A stretch of 64,000 bases of DNA from Enterobacter bugandensis (lineage in GTDB: Bacteria > Pseudomonadota > Gammaproteobacteria > Enterobacterales > Enterobacteriaceae). Where the stretch lies: assembly GCF_900324475.1 (NCBI RefSeq), contig NZ_LT992502.1, positions 1,922,001 to 1,986,000 of the forward strand, written 5' to 3'. Positions 30,185-36,768 of the stretch are shown one piece after another (the stretch's first letter is position 1; every line of letters starts with the position of its first letter). The notes beneath the pieces are model-generated. The model saw only the letters and a list, made by a program, of their open reading frames with translations, searched no databases and was not told the origin of the DNA. Made by a program: the position numbers and the translations under genes.

Positions 30185-32560
30185 ATGACTGCTATCTATA
30201 AGGACGCGGGACGTCCCGTGCACGAGCGCGTCGCTGATTTACTGGCGCGCATGACCCCCGAAGAGAAGTTCGCCCAGATGCACGCCTACTGGCTGATCCT
30301 TGATGAAAACGGCAACCACCGGGAGCGCAGCGATTTGAGCGACGAATTCGCCGGCGTCAGCGAGCAGGCGGCGCTGAGCGAACGGCTAAAACTGGGCGTC
30401 GGGCAGATCACCCGTCCGCTCGGCACCCACATCGTTGACGCGAAAACCGGGGTGCGCGCGGCTAACCGCCTGCAGCGCATGATGATGGAAGAGACGCGGC
30501 TTGGCATTCCGGCGTTGTTCCACGAGGAGTGCCTGGTGGGGCTGCTGTGCAAAGACGCCACGCTGTTCCCGTCCTCGCTCAACTACGGCTCGACCTGGGA
30601 CCCGGAGCTGGTGCAGCGCGCGGCAGAGCAGATCGGTAAAGAGGCGCGTTCCGTCGGTTGCCAGCAGGGGCTGGCCCCGGTGCTGGACGTTTCCCGCGAC
30701 GTCCGCTGGGGGCGAACCGAAGAGACCTTCGGGGAAGATCCCTGGCTGGTGGGCGTGATGGCAACCGCCTGGGTGAAAGGGTTACAGGGCGACAAGCGCG
30801 ATCTGCTGGCGACGCTCAAACATTACGTGGGCCACTCGTTCAGCGAAGGGGCGCGCAACCACGCCCCGGTGCATCTTGGTTTTAGCGAGCTGAACGACAC
30901 CTTCCTGCTGCCGTTTGAAATGGCGGTCAAGCTGGCAAATGCCGGTTCGGTCATGCCCGCCTACCACGACATCGATAACCAGCCGGGGCACAGCGACAGC
31001 TTCCTGTTGACCACCGTCCTGCGCGAACAGTGGGGCTTCGACGGCATTATTGTGGCGGACTACGGCGGCGTCAGCCTGCTGCACCAGCACCACGGGATTT
31101 CCCACGACGCAGCGGAGTCCGCCGCGCTGGCGTTTAACGCCGGGCTCGACGTCGAGCTGCCGAAAGATGACTGCGCACGCCATCTTGCGGAAGCGGTAGA
31201 GCGCGGGCTGATTTCCATGGCGAAAGTCGATGAGATCGTGGCGCGTACGCTGACCGAAAAATTCCGTCTCGGCCTGTTTGAGAACCCGTATGCCGATGAA
31301 AACGGCATCGATCTGCAAAATGAGAGGACCCGCCAGGTGGCGCGGGAGGTGGCGACAAAATCGGTCACGCTGCTGGAAAACAACGGCATTCTGCCGCTGA
31401 ACGGTAAACCCCGCGTGGCGGTAGTTGGGCCGACGGCAGACGATCCGCTGGCGTTACTCAGCGGGTATAGCTTCCCGGTCCATCTGATCATCAGCGATAT
31501 GGTTGAGGAAACCTCGCAGGTGACGACCCCGCGCGCGGCGCTGGAGCAGTACCTGGGTGCATCGAACGTGCGCTACGCGAAAGGGTGCCACATTATCGAA
31601 AAACGGATGGCGGGCGCGCCGGTCTTCCCGGGCGACAGCGGCGGCAAGCCAATGCAGCAGTCTCCGGTGTCGCAAAGTACCGCACTTATCCCCGAGGCGG
31701 TCAGCGCCGCACAGGAGAGTGACGTGGTGGTGGCCTGCGTGGGCGATCTCGCCGGGCTGTTCCAGAGCGGCACCGTGGGGGAAGGCTCCGATACTGACTC
31801 CCTGAATCTGCCGGGCGTGCAGCAACAGCTGCTGGAGGCGCTGGTGGCGACGGGCAAACCGGTGATCGTCGTGATGACCGGCGGGCGTCCGTACAACCTT
31901 CAGGGGCTGGAGGAGAAGATTGCCGCGCTGATGATGGCCTGGGCGCCGGGACAGGAAGGGGGCTGGGCGATTGCCGATGTGTTAACCGGTCGCGCGGAGC
32001 CGCAGGGCCGGCTGGTGGTCAGCGTGCCGAAAAGCGCCGGGGCGATGCCGTTCTACTATAACCACAAGCTGAAAAGCGGCGGCACGCCGTTCGCGTTCCA
32101 TTTCGGTGCGCGTTACCCGTTTGGTTTCGGCCTCGGCTGGACGCAGTTTAGCTGGGGCACTGCCCGCGTCGCTGAAAGCAGCGTGCCGGTCGACGGTGAG
32201 GTGACGCTGAGCGTGGATATCACCAATACCGGCGAGCGCAGCGGCAGCGAGGTGGTGCAGGTCTACGTGCGGGACAAGGTCGCCACCCAGGTGCGCCCGC
32301 TTCAGGAGCTTAAGGCCTTCCAGCGCGTCACGCTCTCGCCGGGCGAAACCGCCACGCTCACCTTCACGCTGCCAGTTGAGATGTTCAACTTCACCCGCCG
32401 TGACGGCAAGCGCATCGTTGAGCCGGGCGAGTTTGAACTCCAGATTGGCGCATCGTCGGCGGATATCCACCAGGCGGTGACGGTCAATGTGACGGGGGAA
32501 ACGCGGGTGCTGCCTGATGAGTGGCGGATGCTCAGTACCTGTGAGGTTACGCGCGCGTAG
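30185..32560 (+). CDS. Glycoside hydrolase family 3, beta-glucosidase/xylosidase type
   Basis: 791 residues without a signal peptide, so cytoplasmic, in contrast to the periplasmic BglX. The (beta/alpha)8 domain contains K212-H213 (LKHYVGHSF) and the probable nucleophile Asp292 in IIVADYGGVS. An alpha/beta sandwich domain follows, and a fibronectin III-like domain (NTGERSGSEVVQVYVRD) fills about the last 110 residues. Its ribosome-binding site AGGAG overlaps the carrier's stop codon. A carrier plus an intracellular GH3 enzyme points to uptake and cleavage of a beta-linked gluco- or xylo-oligosaccharide; which one cannot be told. Confidence 0.9.
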   Translation: MTAIYKDAGRPVHERVADLLARMTPEEKFAQMHAYWLILDENGNHRERSDLSDEFAGVSEQAALSERLKLGVGQITRPLGTHIVDAKTGVRAANRLQRMMMEETRLGIPALFHEECLVGLLCKDATLFPSSLNYGSTWDPELVQRAAEQIGKEARSVGCQQGLAPVLDVSRDVRWGRTEETFGEDPWLVGVMATAWVKGLQGDKRDLLATLKHYVGHSFSEGARNHAPVHLGFSELNDTFLLPFEMAVKLANAGSVMPAYHDIDNQPGHSDSFLLTTVLREQWGFDGIIVADYGGVSLLHQHHGISHDAAESAALAFNAGLDVELPKDDCARHLAEAVERGLISMAKVDEIVARTLTEKFRLGLFENPYADENGIDLQNERTRQVAREVATKSVTLLENNGILPLNGKPRVAVVGPTADDPLALLSGYSFPVHLIISDMVEETSQVTTPRAALEQYLGASNVRYAKGCHIIEKRMAGAPVFPGDSGGKPMQQSPVSQSTALIPEAVSAAQESDVVVACVGDLAGLFQSGTVGEGSDTDSLNLPGVQQQLLEALVATGKPVIVVMTGGRPYNLQGLEEKIAALMMAWAPGQEGGWAIADVLTGRAEPQGRLVVSVPKSAGAMPFYYNHKLKSGGTPFAFHFGARYPFGFGLGWTQFSWGTARVAESSVPVDGEVTLSVDITNTGERSGSEVVQVYVRDKVATQVRPLQELKAFQRVTLSPGETATLTFTLPVEMFNFTRRDGKRIVEPGEFELQIGASSADIHQAVTVNVTGETRVLPDEWRMLSTCEVTRA

Positions 32561-32567
32561 TCAGGAT

Positions 32568-32597
32568 AAAAAAAGCCCATCGTGGGAGATGGGCAAA
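32568..32597. repeat. Copy A of the rprA terminator sequence (putative att site)
   Basis: Seven As, GCCCATCGTGGGAGATGGGC and AAA: identical over 30 bases to the 3' end of rprA at the other end of the island. It lies seven bases after the glycosidase stop codon and marks the left end of the AT-rich island. Whether it also terminates the glycosidase transcript is unclear, since the A-run is on the wrong side for the plus strand. Confidence 0.85.
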
Positions 32598-32692
32598 TTT
32601 TCTTTGTATAAACAAGAGGGTGAAGCACTCCCAGCTTAGAGCCAATGTTCATACGGGTTTATCATGAAACTCTTGATTCATGAGGCTTAGCA

Positions 32693-33166
32693 ATGTCTAC
32701 ACAAGTAATACACACTGCATACATTGATAGAATGGCGTCAACGTTATGCAGGTTTTGAGCTTTCAATCAGTCTCAAATCCAAAGATGAAAAGGAAACTGC
32801 TCACGTAGCGGGGCTATGTCTATTCGCTTCACGCAGCTTGAACAGCAAGCTGTTCCTTTTACATCCATGATAGAAACCCCTAGAGCTTATTGTGATGATC
32901 TTTACAGAATGGCTAAGCTTGCTTTCCTGAACATGATGATGAATCTCGTAGAGGGAAATCCCGCTTTACTTTCCCAAGGCCAAAATTTTGACTCTGGGAA
33001 TTCAATTGCTCAGATTCCAGCAGTTATCACAACTTCATCAGAAGCTCTGCAAGAACCTATAAGCATTCAACCAATGAATACCATAACCAACACTCTAAAG
33101 TGCTTGTAGCTACCGTACAGAAAGAAGATGAGTCTGGATATATAGGGTCAAATCCAATAGCTGGCG
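32693..33166 (+). pseudogene. Remnant of a tyrosine-type integrase (N-terminal and core-binding part)
   Basis: The pieces are spread over three frames. MSTQVIHTAYIDR starts behind a GAGG site. WRQRYAGFELSISLKSKD and EKETAHVAGL follow in another frame. SIRFTQLEQQAVPFTSM and ETPRAYCDDLYRM return to the first frame. Further on, ESGYIGSNPIAGVIK resembles the end of a core-binding domain. This is the usual N-terminal layout of phage-type integrases (W/Y-x-R-x-R, SLKTKDxxEA, then a helix and AYRDDL). At least two frameshifts are present, and the catalytic domain with its Arg, His and Tyr residues is absent. An uninterrupted 97-codon frame within it could still be translated. Confidence 0.6.
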
Positions 33167-33225
33167 TAATTAAAATTATTGTACAGGAATGTACATTACT
33201 TTCTAAAAATACATTGGTAATTAAA

Positions 33226-33954
33226 ATGAGTAAGATTTTTAAAGTTGCTAAGGTAGCAATTGCTATCTCTGTTCTATGTGCAGGCGTTGGTTACACTGGT
33301 AATAAGTGGAGGGAGGAAGGATATCAATCAGGGGCTTCTATTCAGATTGAAAATGACTCAATCAATAAGCAGGGTGATCTTTGGCATAGGGATAATAAGA
33401 TTATAGATGGTACATACTCTGTTATTGATGGTTCAGGAACTACGTTTAGTAATATTCCTGTAGGCACATCTAACAAAGGTTTGATTAAACATTTTCGGTC
33501 TAAAGATGAATACAAAAATCATAAATTTTTCCCTGAGAAATATACTACTATTAAATGGGCTGATCTAGCTGATGGTAATCCTGCTAGCAAATGGACTAAA
33601 GATGTTGGTAGTGATAAAGGCTGTGTTCCTTTTCAGTATTATGTTGATAATAATAATTGGTCTGTTCGTTATGATGGGTTAGAGAAAACTAGGAGTGATT
33701 ATATCAAAGCTTGTGGATGGAATGATTTTGTAAACATGTCCTATAAAGTTTCTGAAGGAATAATGTTTAAATTTAAAGCTTCTCATTATCTTTGTTTTGC
33801 ATGGTTCGGGCTAGTGGCTCTGTTTGCTTGTATCCCTGCTGCATGGATTTTATTTTCCGTGGTATTGGTAAAGCATACCGTTCAGCACGTAATGAAATTA
33901 AAGGTGATAAACAATGAAACGTATAGCCCTTGTATCTCTGTTAGCCCTTGCTAA
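33226..33954 (+). CDS. Unknown membrane protein of island unit 1
   Basis: 242 residues from the ATG at MSKIFKVAKVAIAIS; the frame is open further upstream but that part looks like integrase remnant. One hydrophobic segment near residues 7-24 (an anchor or signal) is followed by about 150 polar residues with an Asn-, Lys- and Asp-rich composition. A second hydrophobic region near 183-215 (FAWFGLVALFACIPAAWILF) comes before a short tail. This suggests a periplasmic domain held by two membrane helices. I recognise no family. Its end overlaps the next gene by 41 nt, and its stop codon lies in the first GCTAAT repeat of that gene. Confidence 0.6.
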   Translation: MSKIFKVAKVAIAISVLCAGVGYTGNKWREEGYQSGASIQIENDSINKQGDLWHRDNKIIDGTYSVIDGSGTTFSNIPVGTSNKGLIKHFRSKDEYKNHKFFPEKYTTIKWADLADGNPASKWTKDVGSDKGCVPFQYYVDNNNWSVRYDGLEKTRSDYIKACGWNDFVNMSYKVSEGIMFKFKASHYLCFAWFGLVALFACIPAAWILFSVVLVKHTVQHVMKLKVINNETYSPCISVSPC

Positions 33955-34483
33955 TGCTAATGCTAATGCTAATGCTAATGCTAATGCTAATGCTAATGCT
34001 AATGCTATTGCTGATAGCTCTTATACATGTTCAGGGCATGGAGTAACTAACATGGTGGAATTTAGCCCTTATGATTCATATATTAAAATTAATGGGATTG
34101 AATTTAAACCTTCTGGATCTGGTAAGGATGTTGGTAATGGTCAAACACAAGTCGATTTAGTGTCGGTCTATGCTGCGTTAGATGGTAATCATCAGATTAT
34201 AGAGATATATAAAAAGGATTTTAAACATCCTTTGATTTTAGCTAATACTGACACTATCACTCCTGTTAATGGTACTTTCATGAGGGATGATTTAATCAGT
34301 GTTTCTACTGATTGTCCTGCTAACCATGATAAGCCAGTGGTACACCATAAGCCAAAGAAGCTACCGACAGTTAATTTAGATGACTTAGTAGATGGTGGAT
34401 ATGTTAAGAAGAATCAAGCACAAGAGGTTACTGATCCTAAACTTCTTAAAAAACTAAATGAAAAGGATGCTAGTCAATGGTAA
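33914..34483 (+). CDS. Unknown secreted protein with an Ala-Asn repeat in its signal region
   Basis: 189 residues. MKRIALVSLLALA is a short signal-peptide core and is followed by nine Ala-Asn pairs, each offering an AxA-like cleavage site. The mature part has two cysteines (SYTCSGHG and STDCPAN) about 80 residues apart that could form a disulphide. The C-terminal 60 residues are Lys-, His- and Pro-rich (VVHHKPKKLP) and charged. I know no family for it. The gene starts inside the preceding frame and ends 7 nt after the next ATG, so the unit 1 genes are tightly packed like an operon. Confidence 0.65.
   Translation: MKRIALVSLLALANANANANANANANANANAIADSSYTCSGHGVTNMVEFSPYDSYIKINGIEFKPSGSGKDVGNGQTQVDLVSVYAALDGNHQIIEIYKKDFKHPLILANTDTITPVNGTFMRDDLISVSTDCPANHDKPVVHHKPKKLPTVNLDDLVDGGYVKKNQAQEVTDPKLLKKLNEKDASQW
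33950..34003 (+). repeat. GCTAAT hexanucleotide repeat, nine perfect copies
   Basis: Nine uninterrupted GCTAAT units in the coding region of the secreted protein, followed by a degenerate GCTATT. The unit is six bases, so gain or loss of copies keeps the frame and only changes the length of the Ala-Asn stretch at the signal peptide end. Confidence 0.98.
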
Positions 34484-34599
34484 TTAAAAAAGTATTAGTT
34501 TTTATTTTAATGTTCTTCTGCGCTACTGCCCGCCCTAGCGGGAAACTCATCTACAGTGGTTACGGTAATCACCATACAGGAGGCTATTGCAGTTACTAA
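34477..34599 (+). CDS. Short secreted-peptide frame, probably a broken gene start
   Basis: Forty codons: MVIKKVLVFILMFFCATA is a good signal peptide, then RPSGKLIYSGYGNHHTGGYC and SY before a stop. It overlaps the end of the preceding gene by 7 nt (typical coupling). The following 108-codon frame is in another register and has no good start, so this is likely the 5' part of a frameshifted gene. It could instead be a genuine small exported peptide. Confidence 0.4.
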   Translation: MVIKKVLVFILMFFCATARPSGKLIYSGYGNHHTGGYCSY

Positions 34600-34882
34600 C
34601 ATGGGAATATTATCACTATTGAAGTTGTGGAAAGCTGAAACAATCACCCTCTATCCTTGTGCTATTGACGATGAGGAAAGCTGGAAAACGAGCTACAAGG
34701 GAGATAGTTATTATGTTACTGACTATCATAATGATATTAATGATGTAGTTTTCAAGTGGTTCCTTGTTAGTAACTCTGGTAAGAGGATTTATATAGATCG
34801 TATTAATAATCTCCACTATATGAAAGCTTGCTCTAATGAAAAGGGAATATTAATTAGATTGAAAGTTATTCATTATACTTGA
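34556..34882 (+). CDS. Unknown frame, probably the 3' part of a frameshifted exported protein
   Basis: 108 codons from a GTG, or 92 from an internal ATG at MGILSLLKLW; neither has a convincing ribosome-binding site. The amino-acid sequence from WKAETITLYP onward (DDEESWKTSYKGDSYYV, YHNDINDVVFKWFLVS) looks like a real soluble protein. It overlaps the signal-peptide frame upstream in a different register. The simplest reading is one exported protein interrupted by a frameshift near positions 34600-34660. No family recognised. Confidence 0.4.
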   Translation: MVTVITIQEAIAVTNMGILSLLKLWKAETITLYPCAIDDEESWKTSYKGDSYYVTDYHNDINDVVFKWFLVSNSGKRIYIDRINNLHYMKACSNEKGILIRLKVIHYT

Positions 34883-35017
34883 TGAAATTTGCAATGCTAT
34901 ATTTTATCATTTAAATCAAAAGTTTACTCATTATAAGCAATAATTGTTAATATACCAATGATACATAACTAATACACTAAGCCCCTACAGAAAACCCGTG
35001 ATCATTGATTTATAAGC

Positions 35018-35048
35018 AAAAAAGAGCCCATCGTGGGAGATGGGCAAA
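35018..35048. repeat. Copy B of the rprA terminator sequence (putative internal att site)
   Basis: Six As, GA, GCCCATCGTGGGAGATGGGC without the first G shared exactly in phase, then AAA. The 20-base core is identical to copies A and C; the A-run is interrupted by one extra GA. Immediately to its left is TTGATTTATAAGCA, 14 bases that also occur in the first stem-loop of RprA. It separates the two island units. Confidence 0.85.
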
Positions 35049-35144
35049 AAGGATACTTGCCCTCTTTTAAGGGCAACATCTAAAGCTAAGAAGTCTGTAA
35101 TGGCGATGCTTACAATGAATCCATAGTAACCTCGGGGTTTAGTG

Positions 35145-35453
35145 ATGAGCACACAGTTTGCACACTTAATGCACACAGACAAGAAAGGCTACTTTTGGAA
35201 GAAGCGTTACGATAAGAGCATGAATGAAATCGTACAGCATACCAAAACACAGGGATTAGCCACGCCCAGAGCAGCAGCATTAACAATTCGACTCATGGAA
35301 CTTGAAGTGCTTGCTGCTCCTTTCCAATCCATGCGGGAAACACTGAAAGACTACAGAGACAATCTAATCAAAAAAAGCATTCTTGTAGCCCTGCTAATAA
35401 TAAAATGCATGAGCAGGGCTTACAGTTTGTTTAATGGCATTTGCAGGGAATAG
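35145..35453 (+). CDS. Integrase N-terminal fragment (arm-binding domain only)
   Basis: 102 residues from MSTQFAHLMH. The first 82 or so look like the N-terminal region of a tyrosine-type integrase: GYFWKKRYDKS, VQHTKTQGLATPRAAALTIR, and LAAPFQSMRETLKDYRDNL. After RDNL the sequence changes to an unrelated hydrophobic tail (SILVALLIIKCMSRAYSLF) and stops, so the core-binding and catalytic domains are missing. Unlike the unit 1 copy the frame is intact. It could be a decayed gene or a small DNA-binding protein kept for regulation or for use with an integrase supplied from elsewhere. Confidence 0.6.
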   Translation: MSTQFAHLMHTDKKGYFWKKRYDKSMNEIVQHTKTQGLATPRAAALTIRLMELEVLAAPFQSMRETLKDYRDNLIKKSILVALLIIKCMSRAYSLFNGICRE

Positions 35454-35455
35454 AA

Positions 35456-35947
35456 ATGAATAAGAGTATTTTGGTTTTATTAATGGCTATGTCAACAGCA
35501 GCTACAGCTTCTGATTTCTGCCGCGTCGTTACTTTTAATGACTGGACCGTAAGTAATGCTAAGGGTGTCAGTAAGGAGGATTTGCATAAAAACATATCCG
35601 CTGAGATTTTCATGAAAACAAATGGCAAGCTTTTTTATGAGCCAGTTAACCCTGTAGACCATACAATGTTAATGGGAATCACTTATCTGGGTGCTATGCC
35701 TGACTCTCATATTATTAACACTGTGGATTCAAGTAACTCTAATACATTCACCTTTGAGCCTCACACCAATAGCTTCTACGAAGCTGATGTATTTATACCT
35801 AATGAAGAGCAACGTGAGAAAGGATTTCATTCTAGTGCCCAGATAATCAAAGGGAGTTATAAGGGTTGCTCAGATAAACAGAAAATGCGCTTACGTGCAG
35901 ATTTTGATAAGTTCATCAAAGACTTTCCTTTTGTTGTTGAGGGTTAA
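35456..35947 (+). CDS. Unknown secreted protein of island unit 2
   Basis: 163 residues from the ATG behind GCAGGGA. The signal peptide MNKSILVLLMAMSTAATA ends before SDFCRVVTFNDW. The mature protein has two cysteines (DFCRVV and YKGCSDK) near its ends and a mix of beta-like and charged segments. I recognise no family. It begins 2 nt after the integrase fragment and is followed after 1 nt by another exported protein, so the two are probably made and act together. Confidence 0.65.
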   Translation: MNKSILVLLMAMSTAATASDFCRVVTFNDWTVSNAKGVSKEDLHKNISAEIFMKTNGKLFYEPVNPVDHTMLMGITYLGAMPDSHIINTVDSSNSNTFTFEPHTNSFYEADVFIPNEEQREKGFHSSAQIIKGSYKGCSDKQKMRLRADFDKFIKDFPFVVEG

Positions 35948-35948
35948 G

Positions 35949-36260
35949 ATGAAGCATTTTATTATTGCCGCCATACTCCTTGCTTCCTTTGGTGCTAACG
36001 CTTCTGCTTATGTCTGTAAGGATATGAACGGTAATAAAGCAACTATTAAAAATGGAGTTGCTAAACAGGGTGAATTTATGGGGTACGCTGGAAAGCAATA
36101 CTATCACTCTGGAACCGCTGAGGATGGTAGTAGCGTCTTTACCTTTGATGAACAGAATAGACTTTATGTCCATTGGGTGAATGATGGTTTAACTATTGTC
36201 ACTGTGTTTGGTCCTTTTATGCCTAAGATTAATGAATTTGAATGCAGGGGAACTTTCTAG
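35949..36260 (+). CDS. Unknown small secreted protein of island unit 2
   Basis: 103 residues: the signal peptide MKHFIIAAILLASFGANASA, then about 83 residues beginning YVCKDMNGNK and ending FECRGTF. The two cysteines at the ends would close the domain by a disulphide. Short beta-strand-like segments (GYAGKQYYHSG, SSVFTFDEQNRLYVHW) recall small periplasmic beta-barrel proteins such as lysozyme inhibitors of the MliC type, but the similarity is only in general layout. Its partner gene is 1 nt upstream. Confidence 0.65.
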   Translation: MKHFIIAAILLASFGANASAYVCKDMNGNKATIKNGVAKQGEFMGYAGKQYYHSGTAEDGSSVFTFDEQNRLYVHWVNDGLTIVTVFGPFMPKINEFECRGTF

Positions 36261-36453
36261 ACAATGGAAGAGCGGGAGTTCAAAGAAATTTAGAAGCCTC
36301 CATTTTTTGGGGGCTTGTTGTGTTTGTCACACAACCAAAAACAATGTGTGCATAGCGTAAGCTATTGATATTTTATAAGAACAAGAATGGTTGCGCTTTT
36401 TATTCTTCACACAGTTTGCATACTAAAACCCTGCACAGCACCGTAAGTTACTG

Positions 36454-36559
36454 AAAAAAAAGCCCATCGTGGGAGATGGGCAAAGACTACACACAGCAAT
36501 TCGTTGTTTCACTCAGGGGATTTCCATGCTTATAAATCAAGGTGTTGATTTATAACCGT
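36454..36559 (-). ncRNA. rprA: Small RNA RprA
   Basis: The minus strand reads ACGGTTATAAATCAAC, TTGATTTATAAGCATGG, AAATCCCCTGAGTGAAACAA, CGAATTGCTGTGTGTAGTC, and then the terminator TTTGCCCATCTCCCACGATG with GGGC and eight Ts. This is the E. coli RprA sequence nearly base for base, 106 nt long. RprA is an Hfq-dependent RNA, induced by the Rcs system, that activates rpoS translation and affects csgD and ydaM. A -10-like TACTAT lies six bases before the 5' end. The terminator is the repeated sequence that bounds the island. Confidence 0.95.
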
Positions 36560-36729
36560 GAGCTAATAGTAGGCATTGTAATTTTTAGCGTCGATCAGAT
36601 TCGTCTCAATAGTTAAAGAGACGTAAAGATTTCTTGAGAATAATAGCGGACTTAGTGCTGAAATGGCGGGTCTGACCAGTGTGCAACGAATAAATACTTT
36701 AGCAGTGTTAAAGTATTGTGCGGGATAAT

Positions 36730-36762
36730 GTAGGCCGGGTAAGCGTAAGCGCCACCCGGCAA
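36730..36762. repeat. REP-like unit after ydiK
   Basis: GCCGGGTAAGCGTAAGCGCC followed by ACCCGGC: a typical REP palindrome seven bases beyond the ydiK stop codon. It separates ydiK from the divergent rprA promoter region. Confidence 0.75.
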
Positions 36763-36768
36763 CAAGGC

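Larger units (their letters stand above)
32575..35045 (+). mobile_element. Integrative unit 1 of the rprA island
   Basis: About 2.45 kb of AT-rich DNA lies between copies A and B of the rprA terminator. It begins with a broken integrase start and then carries a membrane protein, a secreted protein with an Asn-Ala repeat and a decayed third reading frame, all on the plus strand. The base composition and lack of recognisable homology set it apart from the GC-rich neighbours. Interpretation as an element inserted by site-specific recombination at the rprA 3' end is an inference from the repeats and the integrase fragment. Confidence 0.7.
35026..36481 (+). mobile_element. Integrative unit 2 of the rprA island
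   Basis: About 1.44 kb lies between copies B and C of the rprA terminator. Its structure repeats that of unit 1: terminator copy, about 100 bases, an integrase N-terminal fragment, then genes for exported proteins of unknown function, all on the plus strand. The spacer in front of rprA (about 190 bases after the last gene) contains a hairpin AAGCCTCC/GGGGGCTT without a U-run and a 13-base copy (CACACAGTTTGCA) of sequence at the start of the integrase fragment. No complete recombinase is present. Confidence 0.7.

Noticed and set aside
33950..34003. GCTAAT array as a CRISPR or minisatellite outside genes
   Set aside because: There are no spacers, and the array is in frame within a coding region with a signal peptide.
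32568..36484. Island as a prophage or IS element
   Set aside because: There are no phage structural, replication or transposase genes and no IS-type terminal inverted repeats; only integrase fragments and repeated terminators.
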